Shown: positions 10,087 through 19,917, numbered from the stretch's first letter. The stretch is DNA of 64,000 nt from Acidobacteria bacterium Ga0077534 (GCA_001464455.1 LNEI01000018.1:1-64000); one strand, 5' to 3'. The notes: generated by a model from the sequence alone, not told the origin. Numbers and translations: made by a program.

Positions 10087-10383
10087 ATGTGGACAATGTC
10101 GCGGCGGCAATTCATGCGCTGGGAAAAGCGCCGTCTTCACGGGAAACGCCTGATCGTGCTGCGAACCACGGCTCTAGCAACGATCGGGCTTTTTGTCGTC
10201 ATAAATCTTGCCGCGTGGCTGATCACCGGCAACCCGATATCGAGCAACTTCTTTTTCCTGTTCCCTGCCCTCGGGCTTGTTATCGGGCTAGTCGCCTGGT
10301 CACTAAATGAATCTCGCTTCGCGGATTTTCTGGAAAACAAGAAGGCACAGGCAGAAGCTAACCAAAAGCGAAGGAAAAAATGA
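10087..10383 (+). CDS. Small two-TM membrane protein
   Basis: 98 residues: a basic N-terminus (about 1-22), two hydrophobic segments (about 24-45 and 52-72), and a highly charged, Lys/Glu/Ala-rich tail. This resembles the 2TM domain family. The start lies 3 bp after the peroxiredoxin stop, and its stop overlaps the next ATG (ATGA), so it is translationally coupled to the biotinyl carrier gene. Function unknown. Confidence 0.65.
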   Translation: MWTMSRRQFMRWEKRRLHGKRLIVLRTTALATIGLFVVINLAAWLITGNPISSNFFFLFPALGLVIGLVAWSLNESRFADFLENKKAQAEANQKRRKK

Positions 10384-10883
10384 AACTTCAGGCCGAGATC
10401 AATGACCAAAAAAGCGATGTCGAGATCGTCCGCGATGACCGAGGCGTTTTCGCCCGTGTCGATGACCGCGAATACCAACTCGAGGTATCCGAGCCTGAAA
10501 AAGGCGTGTTTCTGATCAAGCACGAAGGCAAGGTTTTCGAAGTGTCGATCGATCCGAGAGCCGCCGATGGAACCAACCGCGTCAGCCTTAAAGATCGCGT
10601 GTATGACGTCACCGTAATTGACCCCAAACGCCTGCGCGGCTCAGGCACGGATGCGGCCGATGCTTCCGGTAAAGCCGAGATCAAAACGGCGATGCCCGGC
10701 AAGATCGTCCGAGTATTAAAGGCCGTCGGCGACGAGGTTGAAAAAGGCGAAGGCGTTATTGTCGTCGAAGCGATGAAAATGCAAAACGAAATGAAGTCGC
10801 CCAAAGACGGCTCGATCATCGAGATTCGATTTGGAGAAGGCAGCACGGTTGCCGCAGGCGATGTTTTAGTCGTAATCGAATAA
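10380..10883 (+). CDS. Biotin carboxyl carrier (biotinyl-lipoyl domain) protein
   Basis: 167 residues. The C-terminal ~75 residues form a biotinyl domain with the biotin-accepting lysine in EAMKMQNE and the flanking AMPGKIV and VGDEVEKGEGVIVVEA. The N-terminal ~85 residues are a beta-rich region as found in carrier subunits of propionyl/acetyl-CoA-type carboxylases, not the AccB type, whose Pro/Ala hinge is different. No biotin carboxylase or carboxyltransferase is present in the window, so its partner must be encoded elsewhere. Overlaps the 2TM gene by 4 bp. Confidence 0.85.
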   Translation: MKLQAEINDQKSDVEIVRDDRGVFARVDDREYQLEVSEPEKGVFLIKHEGKVFEVSIDPRAADGTNRVSLKDRVYDVTVIDPKRLRGSGTDAADASGKAEIKTAMPGKIVRVLKAVGDEVEKGEGVIVVEAMKMQNEMKSPKDGSIIEIRFGEGSTVAAGDVLVVIE

Positions 10884-10893
10884 CTAAGGTCAA

Positions 10894-11727
10894 CTACAAT
10901 TTTGCACCGCAATATTTGCAGTGCGTCGCATCGAGATCATGCCCTTCGGCGTGGCATTCGCGGCAGACGTGGGTCGAGGCAGGTTTTGCCGCCCGCGTGA
11001 GTTCGGCTGTAACGATGCCGGTCGGTACAGCGATTATCCCGTAGCCGAGTATCATTACGATCGAGGCGAGAAACTTACCCAAACCAGTCTTCGGTGCCAG
11101 ATCGCCGTAACCCACTGTTGTCAGCGTAACGATCGCCCAATACATGCTAGTCGGGATGTCGACAAAGCCGTTTTCCTCGCCCTCGACCACGTACATCATC
11201 GCTCCGACGACGGTCACGATCGTTAGTATCGCAACGAGAAAAACCGTGATCTTTTGCCTGCTGCGGCCCAATGCGGACATTATCACGCGGCTTTCGGAGA
11301 TGTAACTCGTGAGCTTCAGAACCCTGAATATCCGCAAAAGGCGAAGTATCCTGACGACCAGAAAGTACTGCGTGCCAACGACGAACAGGCTCAAATAAGT
11401 TGGAAGAATGGCGATCAGATCGACCAGGCCGTAGAAGCTAAAGAGGTATCGCAGAGGACGCTTGACCGCGACCAAGCGCAGCACCAGTTCGATCGTGAAA
11501 ACGATCGTAAAGAACCACTCGGCGACGAATAACTCCTCTCCATACACGTCGCGGATCCCTTTAACACTCTCTAAAAATACAGTGAATACGCTGAGCAGGA
11601 TCAGAATAGTGAGAGAAATATCGAAGAACCGCCCCGCGCACGTCTCGGCCTCGAAGACCACCTCGTATATACGGTGTCGCCAGTTCCTCTCGGCGGGTTC
11701 GCTTATTTCACGCGGTGCAGGGATCAT
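10894..11727 (-). CDS. Voltage-gated-type potassium channel with C-terminal zinc ribbon
   Basis: 277 residues. Six hydrophobic segments and the selectivity filter TVGYGDL define a Kv-like K+ channel; segment S4 carries spaced arginines (RILRLLRIFRVLKL). The tail after S6 is unusual: two CxxC pairs (CRECH and CKYCGAKL) make a rubredoxin-like zinc ribbon at residues about 250-277. It converges with the carrier protein gene and lies directly downstream of the PIG-L gene on the same strand, with a 4-bp overlap, so it may be the last gene of that operon. Confidence 0.9.
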   Translation of the reverse strand: MIPAPREISEPAERNWRHRIYEVVFEAETCAGRFFDISLTILILLSVFTVFLESVKGIRDVYGEELFVAEWFFTIVFTIELVLRLVAVKRPLRYLFSFYGLVDLIAILPTYLSLFVVGTQYFLVVRILRLLRIFRVLKLTSYISESRVIMSALGRSRQKITVFLVAILTIVTVVGAMMYVVEGEENGFVDIPTSMYWAIVTLTTVGYGDLAPKTGLGKFLASIVMILGYGIIAVPTGIVTAELTRAAKPASTHVCRECHAEGHDLDATHCKYCGAKL

Positions 11728-14297
11728 TTTTTGGCTCTAGGCAAGCTCAGCATATTAGCCAGCAATCGATACGCCCCCGGAACGCCGGCCGGCAGCTGCC
11801 TGAACAGCGAGTAGCTGCAGTAAATATACTTCCCTTTGCCGACATCCGCGATCACCAGGCCGCCTTTGTTTTCGGCCTCAGTTCCGTCGTGCGATTCCAG
11901 AAGGCCGGTGTATTTAGGATCCATTGTTGAGAAATTGTAGAGATTTCTCTCTTGAACCCACCCGATAAAATCGCTCGGCCCGATCTTATTCGGGAAGTTA
12001 AATATCGGGCTCTCCGGCACGACGATCTTAACCTCGGCATTTTCGTCCGTAACCCGGGGCCCCATCTGCATCGGATACGGCGCCAGATTCTGCTGCGCAT
12101 ATCCCGGAAGCTGATATTGCACGATGAGCGTGCCTCCGCCGTTAGCGTAATCGAGCAACCGCTTGTTGTTCGCGACGAGGTCCGGCCGGACCTGATAAGC
12201 TCGTATCCCGACCACGATCACGTCAAATCGCGAAAGCGTTCCGCTTGCCAGCTCATTCTCCGAGATAATCTCAAGATCAAACCCCATCTGCCGAATCGCC
12301 TCAGGAACACGGTCGCCGCTGCCGGCGAGATAGCCGACCTTCACCGGAGCCGTTTTGAGATCGATGATCTTCGCGTCGGTGACCGCTTTTCGATAAAAGC
12401 GGTGCGTCTGAATGTGCGGATACGAAATAACACGCATCGTCGAGGTCGCGATCGCTTCGCCGATCGCCGCTTGTGCCTTGATCTGATAATTGCCTGCTTT
12501 AGTTCTGGCAGGGAGAGTCACATCGAACGGGATCGCCTGTCGTTCGCCGCGACGAGGAATATCGAAAGTCGTTGAAGACGCAACTGCTTTCCACTCTCGA
12601 TCCGAGTCGATGTTGAGCGAAACAGTTCCGGAGACGGGCTTGATCGAGTTATTTGTAACGGTTACAACAATACGTTTCGTCTGAGCCTTTTCCGAGTACG
12701 GAATGATCATCATGGCCTGATCCATCTCGACCGTCACCTGCGGCACTATGTCAACGTTCCTACGGATCTCGCCTCGAATGTCGTCCGCAAAACGAAACTC
12801 GACCGGCCTTTCCACAACCACCTCAGTCCCGGCGATCTCGAGCGTTGCCTGCAGCATCGGGGTACGTAAAGCAAACGGCAGCGTGTGTGAATCGCCAGTA
12901 GAGGCGCTCCACCGAAACAAGTCGCCGTCACGCGGTTCACTTAACCAATAGGGCTGCGTCGGCGGCGCATTTCGCGATGGGATGACCGACAAAAAACTGG
13001 TCGAGGCAGCCGCCTCGTTTACGATGAATGCAGGGCTATTTGTTCGCGGAACATCATCCGCAACGGTGGTCCAGTCGGGAGGAGCGTTGAGGCCGAGTTG
13101 TTTTACTTTCACATCCGTTCGGCCATTTGTGAAGGCCTTCAAGCCGATCGAAAACATCTCACCCGGCACGACTGTCTCGCGGTCAGCGAGCGCGTCGATC
13201 TGAATTCCCGCTGCAAGAACTATTGCCTCGGCAAACAAGCGTTTGCGTTCTGCAAAAAAGGCGGTAGCTTTGCCGGTGGACTTCGCATTCGCATGGATCG
13301 ACGCGATCGAATAACCTTTCGCCAAAGAAGGAAGCATCTTTTCAGGAGCCGCGATATCGAAATCCGCCATTGCCGCTTTTGCCGCGGCGAACAACTCTGA
13401 GATCGCAGCTTCATCGGCTTGCAGCATCGCGGCTTTTCCGGCCGGTGAAACATCGACGCCGTCAAAAATGCCGTTCTCTTTAGTCTCGCTGCCCGACAGA
13501 TTCAAGGGTGAAAACTGCTCGCCGCGAAGTTCGAGAACGCCCTGTTCCTGCGATCTATGCTGGCTTCTCGCTTCCATCGCTATCTCAAAATATGTTCGGC
13601 CGATAGCCGGGTCGTATTTTCCTGTATTGACCCGCAGCCGCGGTTCGCCGCCGCGCGTACGCTGGTAGAATTTTTGCACGGTCCACGCCGGCCCCGCGTC
13701 GCTGCACTGCGACGCATCTGCTGCGGCCTTCACCGCTAGCGGTGCGATGTATCCCGAAAACTGATGCTGTCCGTGTCCATCAGCAGGGGTACCGGAAAAC
13801 TGTGAGATAACAACCGTCGGCTGAAACGCCCGTATCACCCGGACCGTATCGCATAGAACGATCTTTTCATCCCATTTCGACTTCGCCTCGGCAAGCGTTT
13901 TTGAGAAACCATAGTCGTAGGCTCGTCCAAAGAACTGTTCCGCACCATCCAGTTTGCGTGCCTGTATCAGCTCTTCTGTCCGAATTACTCCGAGCGATTC
14001 ACCCAACTCCGACCCGATGATGTTTTGCCCGCCGTCTCCACGAGTCAGCGAAAGATATGCAGTTCTGGCACTTTCACCACGAGCCAGATACGCGAGCAGA
14101 GCAGTGTTCTCATCATCGGGGTGCGCACCGATCATCAAGGCACTCGTCGAAGTGTTTAGCTTCTTGAGCAACTGATAAAGCCCCGATACTCCGCGATCAT
14201 AAACCGGCCGTATCTGCGCCGAAGTTTCTAACCGAATAGATGCGGAGACGCAGAGGAGAACAAGGAAAATAGTTACAAAATGGCGAATCTTACTCAT
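11724..14297 (-). CDS. Large secreted PIG-L/LmbE-type deacetylase
   Basis: 857 residues from ATG 14297; a TTG at 14315 overlapping the symporter stop (TTGA) is an alternative. A signal peptide (1-27) precedes a PIG-L domain with the zinc-binding GAHPDDE motif (about 55-61) and a later HGQH cluster (about 185). The middle is beta-rich (NEW3/Ig-like), and the C-terminal ~200 residues (VGYLAGSGDRVPEAI, DVIVVGIRAYQV, GGTLIVQYQ) resemble a glutamine-amidotransferase-like fold. PIG-L enzymes remove N-acetyl groups from GlcNAc conjugates, including in mycothiol and bacillithiol synthesis, but those enzymes are short and cytosolic; this long exported form is a different branch, likely acting on envelope or environmental amino sugars (inference). 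Confidence 0.85.
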   Translation of the reverse strand: MSKIRHFVTIFLVLLCVSASIRLETSAQIRPVYDRGVSGLYQLLKKLNTSTSALMIGAHPDDENTALLAYLARGESARTAYLSLTRGDGGQNIIGSELGESLGVIRTEELIQARKLDGAEQFFGRAYDYGFSKTLAEAKSKWDEKIVLCDTVRVIRAFQPTVVISQFSGTPADGHGQHQFSGYIAPLAVKAAADASQCSDAGPAWTVQKFYQRTRGGEPRLRVNTGKYDPAIGRTYFEIAMEARSQHRSQEQGVLELRGEQFSPLNLSGSETKENGIFDGVDVSPAGKAAMLQADEAAISELFAAAKAAMADFDIAAPEKMLPSLAKGYSIASIHANAKSTGKATAFFAERKRLFAEAIVLAAGIQIDALADRETVVPGEMFSIGLKAFTNGRTDVKVKQLGLNAPPDWTTVADDVPRTNSPAFIVNEAAASTSFLSVIPSRNAPPTQPYWLSEPRDGDLFRWSASTGDSHTLPFALRTPMLQATLEIAGTEVVVERPVEFRFADDIRGEIRRNVDIVPQVTVEMDQAMMIIPYSEKAQTKRIVVTVTNNSIKPVSGTVSLNIDSDREWKAVASSTTFDIPRRGERQAIPFDVTLPARTKAGNYQIKAQAAIGEAIATSTMRVISYPHIQTHRFYRKAVTDAKIIDLKTAPVKVGYLAGSGDRVPEAIRQMGFDLEIISENELASGTLSRFDVIVVGIRAYQVRPDLVANNKRLLDYANGGGTLIVQYQLPGYAQQNLAPYPMQMGPRVTDENAEVKIVVPESPIFNFPNKIGPSDFIGWVQERNLYNFSTMDPKYTGLLESHDGTEAENKGGLVIADVGKGKYIYCSYSLFRQLPAGVPGAYRLLANMLSLPRAKK

Positions 14298-14311
14298 AAA
14301 ACAATCCGATC

Positions 14312-15994
14312 TCAAACACTTTCCGGCTCCGCGTCCCCACCGTCCTGATCTTCCTTAACGGTCAGGCTTATCAAATAACCGAAAAATACGGTTACGAGGC
14401 ACCCGATCACGTTGAACCAAAGAAACTCAATATTCGTGTACCAACTGGCGATCCAGACCGACGCAATCCCGAAGAGCAGGCCAAAGAATGCACCCCGAGC
14501 CCGAGCCCGTTTCACGACGAACGCAAGTACAAAAACCCCGAGCAGCGAGCCGTAAAAGAACGAGCCAAATTTGTTGACGACCTCGATCAGCGATCCGAGA
14601 TTCGTGGCGAAGATCGCGACAATGCAGGCGAAAACGCCCCAAATAAATGTCGTGATGCGGCCGACGGCAACGTAATGGCTGTCGGTTGCTTCGGGTTTGT
14701 AGAGTCTGCGGTAGAAGTCGATCGTTGTCGCGGTCGCGAGCGCATTTAATTCAGCAGCGATCGATGACATCGCCGCCGCGAATATCGCGGCGATCAGCAA
14801 CCCGATCACGCCCATCGGCATGTGGGCGAGAATAAAGGTCGGGAAGACGTAATTGACGTCGTTGAACGACGGATTGCTGGTCGCCCTGACGTGAGCGACG
14901 GCTTCTTTTCGGCTCTCGTTAAACTTCTTGTCAGCCTCAAGGTAAGCCTGACGTGCTGCCGTGTCGGTGCTGTCGAAATTTACCGCCGCGTTTCGTCTCT
15001 CTTCGTGGGCTGCGGCGTACCTGTTTTGAATGCCCTGGAATTCGACGTTCTGCGAGGCTTTTGCGATCTCTGCATTGTTAAAAACGATGGGCGGCGCCGT
15101 GAACTGGTAAAAAATAAAAACCATGATGCCGATCAGCAAAATGCCGAACTGCATCGGTATCTTGAGAAACGCGCTCATCAGCAGCGAGGTGCGGCCTTCG
15201 TCTACCGACTTTGCCGTCAGAAAACGCTGCACCTGGCTCTGATCGCAGCCAAAATACCCGAGCATCAAGAACAATCCCCCAATCAAACCGGACCAGATCG
15301 TGTATTTCTCCTGCAGATTAAAACTGGTATCGACCATGTCGAGCTTGCCTAGGCTTCCCGCCAGATACAGCCCGTCCGTCAGCGAAACGCCCGCCGGAAA
15401 ACTGGACAGAATAACAAAGAAGCACACGCCCAATCCGAAGAAGATGATGACCATCTGCTTCACATCCGTCCACGTCACAGCCTGCACGCCGCCAAAGACG
15501 GTGTATATCGTTGTCGACATTCCTATCGCAAATATAGTGGCGATCAGATTCCATCCGAAAACGATCGATAAAACGATCGCCGGAGCCGAAATTATCGTCC
15601 CAACGCCGAGGCCGCGTGAGATAAGGAAGAAGAAACTGGTGAGTGAGCGGACCTTTACGTCAAAGCGTTTCTCGAGATACTCATAGGCCGTAAAAACATT
15701 TGCACGGTGAAAGAACGGAACAACCGTCACGCACAGGATGATCATCGCGAACGGCAGCCCGTAATAGAATTGGATAAACCGCATCCCGTCGCTGTAGGCT
15801 TGGCCCGTCGTACCGACGAGCGTGATCGCGGACATCTGCGTTGCCATTACGGACAGACCGACGGCCCACCACGGCAGGCCGCGGTTTGCGAGAAAATATC
15901 CTTCTTTGCTGCCGCTATGCTTCGTCATCCGGATTCCATCCCAGATGACGTACGTTAGGTACGCAAATACTATTGCCCAGTCGAGTGCTCTCAT
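14312..15994 (-). CDS. Sodium/solute symporter (SSS family)
   Basis: 560 residues with about 13-14 hydrophobic segments. The motif [36 protein letters not shown] (split over residues about 30-65) is the SSS family signature around TM1-TM2. A hydrophilic, charged loop (about 330-385) interrupts TM8-TM9 and is longer than usual. The start MRAL at 15994 is chosen because it begins the first TM segment and overlaps the stop of the preceding small ORF (ATGA). The PIG-L gene follows at once; the transporter may import the sugar or amine released by that enzyme (inference). Confidence 0.9.
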   Translation of the reverse strand: MRALDWAIVFAYLTYVIWDGIRMTKHSGSKEGYFLANRGLPWWAVGLSVMATQMSAITLVGTTGQAYSDGMRFIQFYYGLPFAMIILCVTVVPFFHRANVFTAYEYLEKRFDVKVRSLTSFFFLISRGLGVGTIISAPAIVLSIVFGWNLIATIFAIGMSTTIYTVFGGVQAVTWTDVKQMVIIFFGLGVCFFVILSSFPAGVSLTDGLYLAGSLGKLDMVDTSFNLQEKYTIWSGLIGGLFLMLGYFGCDQSQVQRFLTAKSVDEGRTSLLMSAFLKIPMQFGILLIGIMVFIFYQFTAPPIVFNNAEIAKASQNVEFQGIQNRYAAAHEERRNAAVNFDSTDTAARQAYLEADKKFNESRKEAVAHVRATSNPSFNDVNYVFPTFILAHMPMGVIGLLIAAIFAAAMSSIAAELNALATATTIDFYRRLYKPEATDSHYVAVGRITTFIWGVFACIVAIFATNLGSLIEVVNKFGSFFYGSLLGVFVLAFVVKRARARGAFFGLLFGIASVWIASWYTNIEFLWFNVIGCLVTVFFGYLISLTVKEDQDGGDAEPESV

Positions 15995-16119
15995 TTGAAA
16001 TATTGCGAAAAGCCCCAAAGGGCGGTCACGACAACGAATGTCGCGATGACAACCGCGATGTAGACTCTGTTCCAAAAGGCGTTAGGCCTTTCTTCTGGAT
16101 AATCAGGATTCTTTTTCAT
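15991..16119 (-). CDS. Small single-TM membrane protein between mutL and the symporter
   Basis: A 42-residue ORF: a charged, Pro-rich N-terminus ([18 protein letters not shown]) followed by one hydrophobic helix ([18 protein letters not shown]). Its ATG directly follows the mutL TAA, and its TGA overlaps the symporter ATG (ATGA), filling the gap exactly. The overlap and the clean TM helix support real translation. Small membrane partners of SSS transporters are known in other bacteria (for example DUF3311/YhdT-like subunits, which are longer), so an accessory role for the symporter is likely, though this is inference. Confidence 0.65.
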   Translation of the reverse strand: MKKNPDYPEERPNAFWNRVYIAVVIATFVVVTALWGFSQYFK

Positions 16120-18057
16120 TTATGTCCTATGAAACGAACGTTCAATATCCTTCATCGACAGGCGCAAGATAACGGGCCGCCCGTGCGGGCACGTCGTCGG
16201 CGAAGTCGTTATCAGCAAACGGTCGATCATCCACCGCATTTTCTCCGGTGTCAGCTTCATGTTTATTTTGACCGCAGCTTTGCACGCCAGGCTCGCGGCG
16301 ATGTCATCGCGAAGCGTCCGTTTCGCCCCGCCCTTTTTCTCGGCTTCGATCGTATCAAGTATCTCGGTAAACAGATTCCTAGCCTCTGCGGGCCGCAGAT
16401 CGGTCGGTATGCTCTTTATCGCCACCGTTCTACCAGACAACCGCATCAATCCGAAACCGAGCGATTCCAGATCGTTCTCGATCAAGGCAAAGGCCTCTGA
16501 CTGGGCGGGCGAAAGGTCAACAGTCTCAGGAAGAAGCAGATTCTGCGATTCTATCTCTCGCTCGGTCTCACTCTTGCGAAACTTATCGAACAGTATCCGC
16601 TCGTGAGCGACGTGCTGGTCGATCAGCAACAGTCCTTCGTCATCCACCGCGATGATAAAACTCTCATGCAGCTGCCCAAGCGGCTGGATCGTCGACGGCG
16701 AAACACTCTCGATATCAACAGCCTTCGCAACCTTTGCGGCCGAATCGACCGGCGGCATCTCTATATAACCGCTCGGCTGTAACCGTTCTTCTGGAACCGA
16801 GATGCCTTCATCAACAAAGAAATCCGGGCTTTCTTGAGAATCTTTGAACTCAATGATCTGCGGCCGCGACGGAGCCTGAGGAGCCGGATCAGCCGTTGCT
16901 ACGCGAGCGAGCGGCGGAGGTTGTATGAGTTCGAGCTGCGGAGTTGCCGGTTGGATCCCGAAATCTATACGACTCTGTTCAGGCGGCGGCTGTTCAACCG
17001 ATGGCGGAACAAACGCGGGTTCCGAAGCCTGCGGCAGAGATTCGGCCCGTGCTTCGGCGACTATCCCCGCGTTTGCAAGCGCTCCGCGAACGGCCTCGGC
17101 GATCACGTCCTTAACCGCCTCGCCGCGGCGGAACCTGACCTCGGTTTTTGCGGGATGTACGTTGACATCGATCTCCTCAAGAGGCATCTCAAGGAACAAA
17201 AAAGCGACCGGATAAACGCCGTGTGGCAGCACGCTTCGATACCCTTCCAGCAGTCCGCCGGCGATCGTCTTATCACGCACAAATCGTTTATTTACAAAGA
17301 AATACTGTGAGTCCCGCGTCGTCCGCCTTTCTCGCGGGGCCGAAACAAAACCGCTGAGTTTCGCGACGTACTCCCGCCCGCCATCGACCGGCAAGAGGCT
17401 CTCGAGAACGTCGCGCCCGAAAATCTGAAACGCCCGTTCCCGCAGATCTTTGGCGGGCGAAACACGCATCACATCGCGGCCATTGTTCGTCAGCGTAAAG
17501 GCGATCTCAGGGTGGGCAAGAGCGTAATGCGTGACGATACTCGTCAGGTGATAATTCTCCGTCGCCTCCGAGCGCATGAATTTCCGCCGGGCCGGCGTGT
17601 TGAAAAACAGATCGCGAACCGACACCGTCGTCCCGCCGTCTCGTGCCGCGTCTTTGACGTCGATCAACCGTCCGCCCTCGATCACTACGCGCGAAGCGAC
17701 CTTGTCTTCGGCGGTTTTTGTGATCAGCTCGACTTTTGCGACCGAAGCGATCGAAGCGAGTGCCTCCCCACGAAAACCGAGCGTGCCGATCGCCCCGAGA
17801 TCTTCCTGCGTCCTTATCTTCGACGTAGCGTGCCGTTCGAACGCGAGGATCGCATCGTCACGTGACATTCCCTCGCCGTCGTCGCTGATCCGCATCAGCC
17901 GCCGCCCGCCGAGTTCGATATCGACCTGTATCCGCGTCGCCCCCGCATCGATAGAATTTTCGACGAGTTCCTTGATCACGGACGCAGGCCGCTCGACCAC
18001 CTCACCGGCGGCGATCTGATTGGCAAGATTGTCTGAGAGCACTCGTATCTTATTCAT
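16120..18057 (-). CDS. mutL: DNA mismatch repair protein MutL
   Basis: 645 residues. The N-terminal GHKL ATPase contains all family motifs: LANQIAAGEVVERPASV, ELVENSIDAGATRI, DDGEGM, and TLGFRGEALASI. The transducer region has NKRFVRDKT and DVNVHPAKTEVRF. A long Pro/Glu-rich linker (about 340-430) leads to the C-terminal dimerisation domain, with QHVAHERILFDKF and ACKAAVKIN. The start at 18057 is 1 bp after the bshC stop and matches the family N-terminus; upstream in-frame ATGs lie inside bshC. Its conserved C-terminal endonuclease motif DQHA(X)2E appears as DQHVAHE, consistent with a nicking MutL. Confidence 0.95.
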   Translation of the reverse strand: MNKIRVLSDNLANQIAAGEVVERPASVIKELVENSIDAGATRIQVDIELGGRRLMRISDDGEGMSRDDAILAFERHATSKIRTQEDLGAIGTLGFRGEALASIASVAKVELITKTAEDKVASRVVIEGGRLIDVKDAARDGGTTVSVRDLFFNTPARRKFMRSEATENYHLTSIVTHYALAHPEIAFTLTNNGRDVMRVSPAKDLRERAFQIFGRDVLESLLPVDGGREYVAKLSGFVSAPRERRTTRDSQYFFVNKRFVRDKTIAGGLLEGYRSVLPHGVYPVAFLFLEMPLEEIDVNVHPAKTEVRFRRGEAVKDVIAEAVRGALANAGIVAEARAESLPQASEPAFVPPSVEQPPPEQSRIDFGIQPATPQLELIQPPPLARVATADPAPQAPSRPQIIEFKDSQESPDFFVDEGISVPEERLQPSGYIEMPPVDSAAKVAKAVDIESVSPSTIQPLGQLHESFIIAVDDEGLLLIDQHVAHERILFDKFRKSETEREIESQNLLLPETVDLSPAQSEAFALIENDLESLGFGLMRLSGRTVAIKSIPTDLRPAEARNLFTEILDTIEAEKKGGAKRTLRDDIAASLACKAAVKINMKLTPEKMRWMIDRLLITTSPTTCPHGRPVILRLSMKDIERSFHRT

Positions 18058-18058
18058 T

Positions 18059-19741
18059 CTACAAATAGATAACGCGATGCCCGCGTTCATCAACGTCGAT
18101 CTGGTCGTAGATCTGATCGATCACCCCCGTTCCGTAACGCACGACCAGATCGAAAATATTCAAAACTCGTTCCTGCAGATGACCATTCGGCATAAGCGAC
18201 GAAAAAAGCTCGTGCACCTGCCGGTCGACGACCTCGTTTCGGCGTATCTCGGCCAGCAAGGCCTTCTTTCGCAGGGCGGCGAGGTGATAGGCCACCTTCT
18301 GAGTACGCTTTGCGGCGTTTCTCGTGAGGGTCGGATCGATCTCGGCAACGAGCTCATCGATTCGGCTTAACTGCATACCCACGATCTCCTCGGCCTCGGT
18401 AAAGACCGTTGCAGCCCGTCCCGCTTCGCTAGTTTCGGCAAGCCGCAGCCGAAGTTTCTCTTCGCCATCGAACAACGAAAGAAGATCGACACCAAACTTC
18501 TCGATCGCCCGTCCCTGCCGGGCCTCGACCACCGTAAAGCTCTGCCTGTGAAGGATCGGCGTCACCGGACGGCCCAGCGTCTCGTAAACCACGCTATTCT
18601 GTGCAAAATAAGCAACCTCGGCCCCACCGCCGAAATAGCAGGCGGTAGGCAGCAGAAAATCCTGCACCGCTGCCCGCAGCATGACGCCTGGGCTGAATCT
18701 TTCAGGCGTTTGAGCTGCGATCTGCAGAAGCTCATCTCGCTCGAACCTGACCGGCGCATCCTTTGCCTGAAACGAGCCGTCGGGGCGTTTCCGGATCGCA
18801 CGCCGCACGCCTTCGTCGTCGTGCCAAAACAGCGGAAAATAGTCCGGCTCGATCAAAACCTGCGCATGAAACCCTCGATCTAAAAGCGTTTCGCTTCGTT
18901 TCGTGAGCCGTGCAACGATCTCGTCCGAACGCTCGATTGCAGCTGAGTAAATTGGAGCAGCAAGTTTCTTGATCTCCGGGTCCAGCGGATCGATATAAAC
19001 GATCCCGAATTTCCCCAATAGTCCCGCCAGGGTCCTTCCAAATGCCTCGCCAAATCCTATGTCCGGTTTCCACGCGTCCGAGATCATCGCTCGAACCTCG
19101 TCCGTAAACTGCGTAACCTTCAGGCGTTCAAAAACGGACGTGATCAGGCGGTCGATCGATCCGTTCAGATAAACAGAGCCAACGGCGACGCCTGAGGTCG
19201 GGTCGTCGTGTTCGTAACCGACACGAAATGGCTCGCTTGCAGCATCCCTAAAAAACGCCTCGGAAACCTCAGCAAGATCGTGATCCTCTGTTGCCGCCCA
19301 AAAAACCGGTACTGCCGAAACTTCCCGGCGTTCCAGTTCCTCCGCCATTCGGATCGCTGATAGAGCCTTGTAGATCGTATACAGGGGGCCTGAGAACAGG
19401 CCTGCCTGCTGGCCGGTCACGACGGCTACGGTTTCGCTGCTACGCAGCCTTTCGATGTTTGCAAAAGTCGCAGCGGATGCACCGATCGATGTGTTGATAG
19501 CAAATAACGCGTCGCACAGCCGCTCTCGATCGGTCGAGTAGTTTGCCAAAACATCAGGAACGGCAGCGACAACTTCGTCTGCATCCTTAACTGCATTCGG
19601 ATAAAATTCTCGGAGCGACGCCGGATCTTCCTGATACTCGACAAACAGCCGTGACTGGCCAGGAATATCGCCAAACGCCAGCCGCGAGACTTTAACGTCT
19701 GGTCCGTCGGTCTGGGTCTCGCGAGCGGTCTCTTGCTTCAA
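18059..19741 (-). CDS. bshC: BshC, putative cysteine-adding enzyme of bacillithiol synthesis
   Basis: 560 residues with the family signatures VTGQQAGLFSGPLYTIYKA (about 110-128) and PVFWAATEDHDLAEV (about 145-160), and a coiled-coil C-terminal region. BshC adds Cys to GlcN-malate, the last step of bacillithiol synthesis. The start is a TTG: a strong AAGGAG lies 9 bp upstream (19751-19756 on the + strand), and no better ATG is near. First gene of a compact operon with mutL, a microprotein, symporter and PIG-L gene. bshA is not in the window. Confidence 0.92.
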   Translation of the reverse strand: MKQETARETQTDGPDVKVSRLAFGDIPGQSRLFVEYQEDPASLREFYPNAVKDADEVVAAVPDVLANYSTDRERLCDALFAINTSIGASAATFANIERLRSSETVAVVTGQQAGLFSGPLYTIYKALSAIRMAEELERREVSAVPVFWAATEDHDLAEVSEAFFRDAASEPFRVGYEHDDPTSGVAVGSVYLNGSIDRLITSVFERLKVTQFTDEVRAMISDAWKPDIGFGEAFGRTLAGLLGKFGIVYIDPLDPEIKKLAAPIYSAAIERSDEIVARLTKRSETLLDRGFHAQVLIEPDYFPLFWHDDEGVRRAIRKRPDGSFQAKDAPVRFERDELLQIAAQTPERFSPGVMLRAAVQDFLLPTACYFGGGAEVAYFAQNSVVYETLGRPVTPILHRQSFTVVEARQGRAIEKFGVDLLSLFDGEEKLRLRLAETSEAGRAATVFTEAEEIVGMQLSRIDELVAEIDPTLTRNAAKRTQKVAYHLAALRKKALLAEIRRNEVVDRQVHELFSSLMPNGHLQERVLNIFDLVVRYGTGVIDQIYDQIDVDERGHRVIYL

Positions 19742-19837
19742 AATCCTCGGCTCCTTTTGGTATGCCTAAATTATAGAATTCATTTGGAAAAGCTACAAAC
19801 TAGACGATCTTTGATCTTCGATAGTTGGTCCGGGATT

Positions 19838-19872
19838 AAAAACAAAAAGGCGACCCCAACTCGGGCCGCCTT
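19838..19872 (-). terminator. Rho-independent terminator after the BNR propeller gene
   Basis: On the minus strand, AAGGCGGCCC pairs with GGGGTCGCCTT around a short loop and is followed by TTTTTGTTTTT. It separates the BNR gene from bshC. Confidence 0.8.
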
Positions 19873-19889
19873 GTATTCAGGATAAACAC

Positions 19890-19917
19890 AAAGATCAAAG
19901 ATCAAAGGTCAAAGATC
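19890..19917. repeat. Short tandem repeat AAAGATC
   Basis: Four near-perfect 7-bp copies of AAAGATC/AAAGGTC lie right at the 3' end of the BNR gene; two more related copies (ATCTTTGATCTTC) are at 19807-19820, in inverted orientation. Confidence 0.5.
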
